NCBI GenBank assembly: GCA_021203425.1
Contig: JAJQBF010000087.1
Span: 1 to 12,046, forward strand
Direction of reading: 5' to 3'
DNA from: Clostridiales bacterium
GTDB taxonomy: Bacteria > Bacillota > Clostridia > Lachnospirales > CAG-274
DNA: 12,046 nucleotides
Under the pieces are notes generated by a model. That model did no database searches, had not been told where the DNA came from, and saw nothing but the letters and a program-made list of their open reading frames with translations. A program made the position numbers and the translations under genes. This document shows positions 5,619 to 12,046 of this stretch, one piece after another (positions within the stretch are counted from its first letter, which is position 1; every line of letters begins with the position of its first letter).

Positions 5619-8261
5619 ATGTATAAACAGCTTGAAAAGAACTACAACCCATCTGTTGTAGAAGACAGAATTTATGCGGAGTGGCTTGAAAAGAAATATT
5701 TTCACGCCGAGCCGGACAGCAAAAAGGAACCCTTTACAATAGTAATTCCCCCGCCGAACATAACGGGTCAGCTTCATATGGGTCACGCACTTGACAACGC
5801 TATGCAGGATATGATAATCCGTTTTAAAAGAATGCAGGGGTATAATGCCCTTTGGATTCCCGGAACAGACCACGCAAGCATATCCACAGAGGTTAAAATA
5901 GTAAACCAAATGGCAGAGGAAGGTCTTACAAAAGAGGATATCGGAAGAGAAGCCTTTTTGGAAAGAGCCTTGGCTTGGAAAAACGAATACGGCTCAAGAA
6001 TCATAAATCAGCTTAAAAAATTAGGCTCCTCCTGTGACTGGAACAGAGAGCGTTTCACAATGGACGAGGGCTGTTCAAAGGCTGTTTTGGAAGTATTTAT
6101 AAACCTTTACAAAAAGGGCTGGATTTATAAAGGCGAAAAGCTTATTAACTGGTGCCCCACCTGTCAGACAACAATTTCCGATGCAGAGGTTGTTCACGAA
6201 GACAAAGACGGTCATTTCTGGCACTTAAAGTACCCCATCAAGGGAACGGACCGTTTTCTTGAATTTGCTACAACCCGTCCCGAAACAATGCTGGGCGATA
6301 CTGCCATAGCCGTAAACCCCGACGACCCCAGATATACGGACGTTGTGGGCTTAACCTGTATTGTTCCCTTTGTTGACAGAGAAATTCCCATAATTGCCGA
6401 CCCATATGTAGATATGGAATTCGGAACAGGTGTTGTTAAAATAACCCCTGCCCACGACCCCAACGACTTTGAGGTAGGCGTAAGACACAACCTTCCAAAA
6501 ATAAACATTTTAAATGACGACGGAACAATAAACGAAAATGGCGGAAAATTCTGCGGTATGGACAGATATGAGGCAAGAAAGCTCATTGTTGAAGAGCTTG
6601 ACAAAATGGGGCTTTACATCAAAACAGAAGATATTAAGCACGCCGTAGGTGTTCACGACCGCTGCGGCGACGTTATAGAGCCTCTTATAAAGAGCCAGTG
6701 GTTTGTTAAAATGGACGAGCTTGCAAAGCCGGCTATAGAGGTTTTAAAAGACGGCAGACTTAAATTTATTCCCGAGCGTTTCGGAAAGACCTATCTTCAC
6801 TGGCTCGAAAATATTCACGACTGGTGTATCTCCCGTCAGCTTTGGTGGGGACACAGAATACCGGCCTACTACTGCGACAAGTGCGGTCATATTCACGTAG
6901 CTAAGGAAATGCCGGCGGCTTGTGAGAAATGCGGTCATACTCGTCTTACACAGGACGAAGACAGCCTTGATACTTGGTTTTCATCTGCTCTCTGGCCTTT
7001 CTCAACTCTGGGCTGGCCCGAAAAGACAAAGGATCTTGAATATTTCTACCCCACAAGCGTTCTTGTAACAGGCTATGACATAATTTTCTTCTGGGTAATA
7101 AGAATGGTATTCTCCGGTATGGAGCAGATGAAGAACGTTCCCTTCAGAAAGGTTCTTATTCACGGTCTTGTAAGGGATAATCTGGGCAGAAAGATGTCAA
7201 AATCTTTAGGAAACGGTGTTGATCCCCTTGAGGTTATAAACGAGGTCGGCGCTGATGTTCTCCGTTTAACCCTTATAACAGGCAACGCTCCCGGCAACGA
7301 TATGCGCTGGAGAGAAGAAAAGGTAACGGCAAACAGAAACTTCACAAACAAGCTTTGGAATGCCACAAGATTCATACTTATGAATTTTAAGGACGATGAA
7401 GAAATAAGCTGTTCTCTTTCGGATTTGACAAATGCAGACAAGTGGATTCTTTCAAAAGTTAATTCACTTGTTAAGAACGTAACAGACAATCTTGATGCCT
7501 ATGAATTGGGTGTTGCAGTACAGAACACATATGATTTTATATGGGACGAATTCTGTGACTGGTATATTGAAATGGTTAAGCCAAGACTTCATAACGAAAC
7601 CGATACCACAAGAAACGCCACACTTTGGACACTTAAAACAGTTCTTATAACAGCGTTGAAACTCCTTCACCCCTGTATGCCTTTCATAACAGAGGAAATA
7701 TTTAAGTCTATACAGGACGAAGAAGAATCAATTATGATTTCAGGCTGGCCTGTTTATAAGGAAGAATATAACTTCCCCAAGGAAGAAAATGCAATTGAGC
7801 TTATAAAAACTGCGGTTAAGAACATAAGAAACCGCAGAGCGGAAATGAATGTTGCTCCTTCAAAGAAGGTTGATGTTTATGTTGGCTCACAAAACCCCGA
7901 GGTAAGAACAATCTTCGAAAACGGCAGTGTTTTCTTTGCCTCTCTGGGCTATGCCTCAAAGGTAATTGTTGAAGAATCAACCGCCGATAAGGGTTCTGAC
8001 TTTGTTTCGATAGTTATTCCCGACGGACTTATTTCAATTCCCTTTGCTGAGCTTATCGACATTAAAAAGGAAATTGCAAGACTTACAAAAGAAAAAGAAA
8101 AGCTTGTAAAAGAAGTTGAAAGAGTAGAAAAGAAACTGTCAAACAAGGGCTTTGTTGCCAAGGCTCCCGAAAAGGTTATAAACGAAGAAAAGGCAAAGGG
8201 CGAGAAATATGCCAAAATGCTTGTCTCAGTTGAAGAACAGCTTGCCGCATTAAATAAATAA
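5619..8261 (+). CDS. valS: Valyl-tRNA synthetase
   Basis: Class I synthetase that charges tRNA-Val and edits mischarged threonine. The ATG at 5619 is preceded by AAAGGAGGA, giving 880 residues, which is normal. The signature HMGH lies at 53-56 in IPPPNITGQLHMGHA and the second signature KMSKS at 525-529. TTRPET at 218-223 marks the CP1 editing domain. Cysteine pairs at 179/182 and at 419/422 and 435/438 form probable zinc knuckles. The SRQLWWGHRIPAYYC segment is family-typical. The C-terminus, from roughly 810, is a Lys/Glu-rich coiled coil ending in EEQLAALNK, as expected for ValRS tRNA-binding arms. Expression is probably controlled by the T-box at 4318-4606 through the transporter gene; a terminator follows. 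Confidence 0.98.
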   Translation: MYKQLEKNYNPSVVEDRIYAEWLEKKYFHAEPDSKKEPFTIVIPPPNITGQLHMGHALDNAMQDMIIRFKRMQGYNALWIPGTDHASISTEVKIVNQMAEEGLTKEDIGREAFLERALAWKNEYGSRIINQLKKLGSSCDWNRERFTMDEGCSKAVLEVFINLYKKGWIYKGEKLINWCPTCQTTISDAEVVHEDKDGHFWHLKYPIKGTDRFLEFATTRPETMLGDTAIAVNPDDPRYTDVVGLTCIVPFVDREIPIIADPYVDMEFGTGVVKITPAHDPNDFEVGVRHNLPKINILNDDGTINENGGKFCGMDRYEARKLIVEELDKMGLYIKTEDIKHAVGVHDRCGDVIEPLIKSQWFVKMDELAKPAIEVLKDGRLKFIPERFGKTYLHWLENIHDWCISRQLWWGHRIPAYYCDKCGHIHVAKEMPAACEKCGHTRLTQDEDSLDTWFSSALWPFSTLGWPEKTKDLEYFYPTSVLVTGYDIIFFWVIRMVFSGMEQMKNVPFRKVLIHGLVRDNLGRKMSKSLGNGVDPLEVINEVGADVLRLTLITGNAPGNDMRWREEKVTANRNFTNKLWNATRFILMNFKDDEEISCSLSDLTNADKWILSKVNSLVKNVTDNLDAYELGVAVQNTYDFIWDEFCDWYIEMVKPRLHNETDTTRNATLWTLKTVLITALKLLHPCMPFITEEIFKSIQDEEESIMISGWPVYKEEYNFPKEENAIELIKTAVKNIRNRRAEMNVAPSKKVDVYVGSQNPEVRTIFENGSVFFASLGYASKVIVEESTADKGSDFVSIVIPDGLISIPFAELIDIKKEIARLTKEKEKLVKEVERVEKKLSNKGFVAKAPEKVINEEKAKGEKYAKMLVSVEEQLAALNK

Positions 8262-8288
8262 AAGTTCATTCACCACAATATAAAAATA

Positions 8289-8327
8289 ACCCCAATATTT
8301 GTCCTTAAACAATATCGGGGTGTTTTT
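8289..8327 (+). terminator. Intrinsic terminator after valS
   Basis: ACCCCAATATT and AATATCGGGGT pair with one mismatch around the loop TGTCCTTAAAC, followed by TGTTTTT. It ends the valS unit and lies between converging genes. On the other strand the stem is followed by an A/T-rich tract, so it may also stop the minus-strand coiled-coil gene. Confidence 0.88.
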
Positions 8328-8398
8328 ATAATCATATTTCAGCTGCCGAACATATGCACCGTCTTAAATCCTCTTCTTCCAAAACCATAACAGCCGGC

Positions 8399-8725
8399 TT
8401 AGAAATTTTTCGGGTCGTATTCCCTTACTTCTTCTATGTCAATCTTTATTTTCCGGTCTCTAATCTTTTTCTGTTCCTGCAGTTCTTTAACAGAATACAA
8501 ATATTGTTCAGCCGCCGCCTGTGCATCTTCGAAAATTCGGTTCAGACTCAAGGCCGCCTCCGCTATGGAGCCTGCCTGCTCCAAGCGGATTATTTTTTCA
8601 TTCAGTTCTTCTTTCAGCTTTTCGTTTTCGGCACGAAGATTTTTTTCATTTTGCTGAAGAGCGTAAATAATTTCTATAAGCTCCGTACGGTTCATCTTCC
8701 GCAGTTCCTTCTCTTTTTCAGCCAA
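8399..8725 (-). CDS. Small coiled-coil protein downstream of sortase
   Basis: A 108-residue, highly charged soluble protein. Residues about 4-50 have a Leu-spaced Glu/Lys heptad pattern expected of a coiled coil. A more conserved-looking block, AGSIAEAALSLNRIFEDAQA (51-70) then AAEQYLYSV (71-79), resembles small proteins often found next to sortases in Clostridia and sometimes labelled DNA repair protein; that resemblance is from memory. The start is a TTG (8723-8725), chosen because AAGGAAGGG lies about 8 bases upstream and overlaps the sortase stop region; the first internal Met, at residue 11, has no such site. Only 15 bases separate it from the sortase gene, so the two form one transcription unit. 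No signal peptide or membrane segment is visible. Function is unknown. Confidence 0.75.
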   Translation of the reverse strand: MAEKEKELRKMNRTELIEIIYALQQNEKNLRAENEKLKEELNEKIIRLEQAGSIAEAALSLNRIFEDAQAAAEQYLYSVKELQEQKKIRDRKIKIDIEEVREYDPKNF

Positions 8726-8740
8726 TTACAAATCCCTTCC

Positions 8741-9370
8741 TTATTTATCAATTCTTACAAGTCTTATTGTTTCTCTTTTTCTGCCGTCAAGAGTACAGGT
8801 AAAAAGTGTCATATCCCAGCTGTCGCCTTCCTGCTTTTCTTCCATACCCTCTATATCCGTACCGTCAATCTGTAAAATATCTGAAACTTCATAAACAAAC
8901 AAATTCCCGTCACCGTCTGTAAAGTTAACATAGGAACCTATTTCCAAATTTTTAAGGCTGCCGAAATGTGACTGATAATTGTGTCCGCAGATTATCATAT
9001 CGTCTTTATATACCGAACCGCTGTAGCGGCAAGGTGAGACTTTAAGTTCGGCAAGGCTGTAAATTCCCTTTACGGGAAGTTCAAGGTCTAAAGAGGGAAT
9101 TTCCAAAACACCTATATAGCCCGAACCGTTAATATCTATAACCGGCATCTCCATATCGGGATAGCGAACATAAAGTGGAACATCATCGGCAGTAAAATTA
9201 TCCAGAGAAACCTCTGATGCCTCGTCTATTTTTTCATATAAAACCACAGTGTCTTCGGCGGCGGTTTTTTCCGCCCGCCTGTTATCCCAAATATTATAGC
9301 CTGTCAGTATAAACGCAGCCGCAATCATAATAAGCCCTGCAGCTATGAGTAAATTTCCTTTTTTCTTCAT
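8741..9370 (-). CDS. Sortase family transpeptidase
   Basis: Membrane-anchored cysteine transpeptidase that would cleave a sorting signal on secreted proteins and attach them to the cell wall or to pilin subunits. It has one N-terminal membrane anchor at about 6-25 and the catalytic domain outside. The core begins at YIGVLEIPSLDLELPV (85-100). Catalytic residues are His130 in CGHNYQSHFGSL, Cys192 in TLFTC and probably Arg199 in GRKRETIRL. Length 209 suits sortases of the class B, D or E type; I cannot settle the class by eye. The ATG has AAAGGGGG upstream. No protein with an LPxTG-like C-terminus is in the window, so its substrates lie elsewhere. It is first in a two-gene unit with the coiled-coil gene. 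Confidence 0.92.
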   Translation of the reverse strand: MKKKGNLLIAAGLIMIAAAFILTGYNIWDNRRAEKTAAEDTVVLYEKIDEASEVSLDNFTADDVPLYVRYPDMEMPVIDINGSGYIGVLEIPSLDLELPVKGIYSLAELKVSPCRYSGSVYKDDMIICGHNYQSHFGSLKNLEIGSYVNFTDGDGNLFVYEVSDILQIDGTDIEGMEEKQEGDSWDMTLFTCTLDGRKRETIRLVRIDK

Positions 9371-9437
9371 ACATCTGCCCCCTTTCTGTCTGTTTCCGAA
9401 ATAAGATAAAATAAATTCCGATTCACAACAAAACAGT

Positions 9438-9552
9438 AAGGGAACCTCTAAATATTATTTGTTTGCCATTTTGAAACTGTTAAAAATCCCTTATTTGACG
9501 GCTTTTTACAATGAGCCAAACCAAATTTTAAGGATTTTTTAGAGATTCCCTT
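9438..9552. repeat. 115-bp inverted-repeat element (family copy 3)
   Basis: The terminal arms AAGGGAACCTCTAAA (9438-9452) and TTTAGAGATTCCCTT (9538-9552) are complementary at 14 of 15 positions, with a G-T pair at the other. The interior shows more partial symmetry, such as TTTGTTTGCC against GCCAAACCAAA. No open reading frame is inside. The ends match the shorter elements at 1003-1053 and 2150-2204. This is the form expected of a MITE. It lies entirely in the leader of the sortase transcript, starting about 10 bases after the predicted start point. Confidence 0.7.
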
Positions 9553-9568
9553 AATATAACATTTTTTA

Positions 9569-9597
9569 ATTATACTTTTCCGTGCTGTGTTTGTCAA
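9569..9597 (-). promoter_or_regulatory. Consensus sigma-A promoter for sortase operon
   Basis: Read on the minus strand, TTGACA (9592-9597) and TATAAT (9569-9574) are both perfect and separated by 17 bases. Transcription would begin near 9562 and run through the inverted-repeat element into the sortase gene, a leader of roughly 190 bases. Confidence 0.88.
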
Positions 9598-9626
9598 TAT
9601 AATTTTTGACATTCATAACACTTACT

Positions 9627-9638
9627 TTGTGTACACAA
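9627..9638. promoter_or_regulatory. 12-bp perfect palindrome upstream of sortase promoter
   Basis: TTGTGTACACAA is a perfect dyad centred about 70 bases upstream of the predicted sortase start point. The position would suit an activator site, but no regulator can be named. Confidence 0.4.
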
Positions 9639-9657
9639 CTGCTTTTTTAAGACGGTA

Positions 9658-9684
9658 AAAACCGCCGTTTTTTGCGGCGGTTTT
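9658..9684 (-). terminator. Terminator of the DUF4956 operon
   Basis: AAAACCGCCG and CGGCGGTTTT form a 10-bp stem with a 7-base loop. On the minus strand the stem runs into TTTTT, and it lies about 65 bases past the DUF4956 stop codon. The T-richness on both sides means it could work in both directions. Confidence 0.88.
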
Positions 9685-9750
9685 GCAGCTTTTTCAGCAT
9701 CTTAAATTTTTTTCAAAAAAGGAGTTATATCGGTAAAATTTTATGTGACA

Positions 9751-10440
9751 TCAGAACGTAACTTCGCCGTCATGTGAAAGAAGAGATGCTGTTGTTATGC
9801 CTTCAAGAGATGCAACCTCCCTCACGAAATTACTCTGATCTTTTACTCTTACTTCGATTATCATATCAAGTCTGCCCATTGTAAGGTTTCTCGACTTAAC
9901 ATTATTTGCACTGCAATATTTCTTAACAACCGCCATAAGGCTGTCTTCTATATCAACATTTCGAGAATTTATAACAAGGAGCATAGGTGCCTTTGCAACG
10001 GGAATTAGGTCTAACAAATAAAGACCGGCGGTAATAATTATGGCTGTTAAAATTGCCATCTGGGCAAGACCTGCGCCGCAGATGATACCCGTTCCTATCG
10101 ACCAGAAAAGGAAGATAAGGTCAAGAGGGTCTTTTATAGCGGTTCTGAAACGAACAATTGACAGTGCACCAACCATACCGAGGGAGATAACAATACTTGA
10201 CTGAACCGAAAGTATAACAGCCGCTGTTATAATCGCTAGCATGGAAAGAGAAATGTTAAAGTTCTTTGAATAGAATGTTTTTCTTGTCATAAGTCTGTAT
10301 ACAAAGAATATATACAAAGCTATAAGAAGAGTAACCGCCATAGTTAAAAGTATGTTTTTAATATCGGGAGCTGCGCCGTTAAAGCCCTCTACAAATGAAC
10401 TTCTGAAAATATCATTAAATGTTGTGTTAGATGATGACAT
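9751..10440 (-). CDS. DUF4956 family membrane protein
   Basis: A 229-residue integral membrane protein. Hydrophobic segments lie at about 28-49, 63-92 (possibly two helices) and 108-146 (probably two). The conserved block SLGMVGALSIVRFRTAIKDP (86-105) and the following LDLIFLFWSIGTGIICGAG are the hallmark of DUF4956. The soluble C-terminal part (about 150-229) looks like a small alpha/beta domain. The family has no established reaction; it is often found beside VTC-domain proteins and CotH-type proteins. The ATG is preceded by AGGAGG, which lies across the stop of the VTC gene with a gap of one base, so translation is probably coupled. It is the last gene before a strong terminator; no CotH-like gene follows here. 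Confidence 0.9.
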   Translation of the reverse strand: MSSSNTTFNDIFRSSFVEGFNGAAPDIKNILLTMAVTLLIALYIFFVYRLMTRKTFYSKNFNISLSMLAIITAAVILSVQSSIVISLGMVGALSIVRFRTAIKDPLDLIFLFWSIGTGIICGAGLAQMAILTAIIITAGLYLLDLIPVAKAPMLLVINSRNVDIEDSLMAVVKKYCSANNVKSRNLTMGRLDMIIEVRVKDQSNFVREVASLEGITTASLLSHDGEVTF

Positions 10441-10441
10441 T

Positions 10442-11188
10442 TTACTTACCTCCTAAAATAGAAAATCTTTTGCATAAATAATATTTTGAGTGTGCTGTCT
10501 GCTCTAAATTGTTAATCATTGTGTTTTTATATATAAAATCGGGAAGAAATTCGTCCCATTTAACCTCTAAAAGATGCCACCCCGGGGGCATTATACACCT
10601 TACGGGAATATCAGGGTCGAAAAAGCCGGAAAGTTCCGTTGAAGAACGGACGTTTTTGTCAAAGGTCACTCTGACATTTCCTTCCTCATATATCCATGGC
10701 ATTCTGTCATATTCAACTATTATCTTGGGTTTCATTCCCTTCATTAAATACTGAAGGGTAAGTTTGTTAAGTATTTCCGGATTGTCGGCGGATATGGGAA
10801 CACAGCCGCCCTTTGCAATAATGTTATACTGTTCTAAAGTTAAGGGGCAAGCCAGCTTTAAACATTTGCCGTTTATTTTTTTCTTAAGCTCAAGGCTTAT
10901 TCGTCTGCTGCTCCTGTCGTAAATTCTTATTCTGAATTTTTCTCTGGGGTCAACTCCGTTTTCATTGTCATAATAACAGGAGTTTTCATAATCGTCAAAA
11001 TATATGCTCCTTATGTTATATGTTCCGTCGGGACCTGTGTGAGGGTCTTTAGACATAAGACCTGTTAAACGGGTTTTTATAAGCTCAAGTTCCGCCGCAG
11101 AAACAATATATTTATATTCGTGTCTGTATTGACCGAAAGAGTCCTTTAAGGATTTATGAGTATCGTGTGTATCATGTGTTATGCTCAT
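10442..11188 (-). CDS. VTC-domain (polyphosphate polymerase-like) protein
   Basis: A 248-residue soluble protein with the VTC tunnel-fold signature known from yeast Vtc4, which makes polyphosphate from ATP. The expected basic and acidic tunnel residues can be seen: YRHEYKY at 21-27, YNIRSIYFDD at 57-66, REKFRIRIYD at 82-91, SLELKKK at 98-104, VEYDR at 158-162 and LLEVKWDEFLPD at 206-217. The family residues being kept suggests an active enzyme, but polyphosphate synthesis itself is inferred. The ATG lies within the last codons of the preceding gene (17-base overlap), and DUF4956 starts one base after its stop. The N-terminus carries an unusual THDTHDTH repeat before the conserved domain. Confidence 0.9.
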   Translation of the reverse strand: MSITHDTHDTHKSLKDSFGQYRHEYKYIVSAAELELIKTRLTGLMSKDPHTGPDGTYNIRSIYFDDYENSCYYDNENGVDPREKFRIRIYDRSSRRISLELKKKINGKCLKLACPLTLEQYNIIAKGGCVPISADNPEILNKLTLQYLMKGMKPKIIVEYDRMPWIYEEGNVRVTFDKNVRSSTELSGFFDPDIPVRCIMPPGWHLLEVKWDEFLPDFIYKNTMINNLEQTAHSKYYLCKRFSILGGK

Positions 11189-11849
11189 TTCTCCGACCCA
11201 CTTTCTTTAATATACCGCTGATTTTAACCTGTCTGTATAAGAGATATATACAGCAGAGGGCAAATACACAGCCCAAACCAAACGTATAAACCGGGAAGGG
11301 GCGGTTTCCTAAACCTCTGCGGCCTTCTCTTCTCATCATCTGCCTGAGACCGTCCATACCCTCAGGGTCGGGAAGACCATCTTCTTCCGCTGTAGAAACT
11401 ATATTTACATTTTCATTATCTGTGTTATAGCTGAAAAGCATGTTTTCGGTATCCTGCCGGAAAACAAGGGAGGCTTCATTCAACAGCTTGCTGTCTTCGG
11501 TATACATTTTTATGTCATACTCAGTATCATATTGGATTTCATCAAAGGCATCGCCGTTTTCGAATATAATATCATTGATTTCGAAAACACCTCTTTCCTG
11601 AGTATTTACGATAATATTGCTTATTGATATTCCCATTGGTATACTTACTTCGTAAAGCAGCTCGTCTTTGTCATATTTTGCCCTTAAATTATAGCTTTCG
11701 CCCTCTTCCGTTTCTGCCGTAAAACTGATTTCTCTGAAAGCCTTGCTCTTAAAATCGTTGAAATAAACGGTTAAATATATAAGCGGAACAATTATACAGG
11801 GAAGAAATATAAAGACAACAATATAAGTCATTCGTCTTTTTCTGTACAT
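11172..11849 (-). CDS. Two-pass membrane protein, function unknown
   Basis: I do not recognise this 225-residue protein. It has a basic N-terminus (MYRKRR), a hydrophobic segment at about 8-30, an acidic middle of about 155 residues (31-186) that is probably outside the cell and rich in beta-type residues, a short arginine-rich patch MMRREGRRGLGNR (171-183), a second membrane helix at about 187-206, and a basic cytoplasmic tail. This layout suggests one external domain held by two anchors. The start ATG has GAAGG about 8 bases upstream. It is the first gene of the unit and overlaps the VTC gene by 17 bases, so it is likely a partner of the VTC and DUF4956 proteins at the membrane. No catalytic motif is visible. 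Confidence 0.8.
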   Translation of the reverse strand: MYRKRRMTYIVVFIFLPCIIVPLIYLTVYFNDFKSKAFREISFTAETEEGESYNLRAKYDKDELLYEVSIPMGISISNIIVNTQERGVFEINDIIFENGDAFDEIQYDTEYDIKMYTEDSKLLNEASLVFRQDTENMLFSYNTDNENVNIVSTAEEDGLPDPEGMDGLRQMMRREGRRGLGNRPFPVYTFGLGCVFALCCIYLLYRQVKISGILKKVGRRNEHNT

Positions 11850-11939
11850 ATCTATCGCCTTCTTTATATCACACCAAATCCCTTTTTGGGGGTTCGATGA
11901 ATTATTTTACTCAAACGTTACTTTGTTTTTACAAAAAGA

Positions 11940-11969
11940 ATTATATCAGATAAACAGTTTTACAGTCAT
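11940..11969 (-). promoter_or_regulatory. Candidate promoter for membrane protein-VTC-DUF4956 operon
   Basis: On the minus strand a perfect TATAAT (11940-11945) follows ATGACT (11964-11969, four of six matches to TTGACA) with an 18-base spacer. The leader to the ATG at 11849 would be about 85 bases. The remaining bases to the window end show nothing else I can support. Confidence 0.5.
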
Positions 11970-12046
11970 TAGACAGAAATTAAAATCCTATTAGTATCGT
12001 CCTAAAACATTTTTAAAGAAAATCAATAAAGCCCTTTCATATATAT

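Larger units (their letters stand above)
9371..9750. other. 380-bp non-coding region between minus-strand units
   Basis: No supported gene is present. From right to left on the minus strand it holds the terminator of the DUF4956 operon (9658-9684), a 12-bp palindrome (9627-9638), a consensus promoter (9569-9597), an inverted-repeat element (9438-9552) and the sortase ribosome site just before 9370. Confidence 0.85.

Noticed and set aside
8354..8875. Open frame of 173 codons on the + strand
   Set aside because: It lies opposite the coiled-coil gene and the end of the sortase, is Phe/Ser-rich as expected for an antisense frame, and has no ribosome site or family motif.

Overview
The window looks like a chromosomal segment from a low-GC Gram-positive bacterium, most likely a member of the Clostridia (an Oscillospirales-type gut anaerobe is a reasonable guess, not proven). 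The reasons are A/T-rich codon use, strong AGGAGG-type ribosome sites, a T-box riboswitch, a sortase, WhiA, HPr kinase, and the rapZ-whiA-HPr gene order known from Firmicutes. No tRNA or rRNA gene, CRISPR array, transposase or phage gene is visible.

Positions 77-4289 (+ strand) hold hprK, murB, rapZ, whiA and a small HPr-fold gene. The group links carbon-state signalling (HPr kinase and its Ser-phosphorylated partner), peptidoglycan precursor synthesis (MurB), amino-sugar or RNA-linked control (RapZ) and the WhiA regulator. Two departures stand out. The yvcK gene that normally sits between rapZ and whiA is missing. The HPr-like protein keeps the regulatory serine but has lost the phosphotransfer histidine and the surrounding loop, so it resembles Crh rather than a PTS carrier.

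Positions 4318-8327 (+ strand) form a second unit. A T-box leader with a probable valine (GUA) specifier and a UGGU acceptor-binding bulge is followed by an EamA-type transporter and then valS. The transporter carries two separate +1 frameshifts, each in a run of G, so it is either a decaying gene or a pair of sequencing errors. A hairpin terminator follows valS.

Positions 8399-9684 (- strand) carry a sortase and a small coiled-coil protein read from a consensus promoter (TTGACA, 17 bp, TATAAT), with a 12-bp palindrome upstream and a 115-bp inverted-repeat element in the leader.

Positions 9751-11969 (- strand) hold a tightly packed operon: an unrecognised two-pass membrane protein, a VTC-type (polyphosphate polymerase fold) protein and a DUF4956 membrane protein. 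It has a plausible promoter upstream and a strong terminator downstream.

Three intergenic inverted-repeat elements (1003-1053, 2150-2204, 9438-9552) share similar ends and look like one family of small MITE-like repeats. Two of them lie just downstream of probable promoters.
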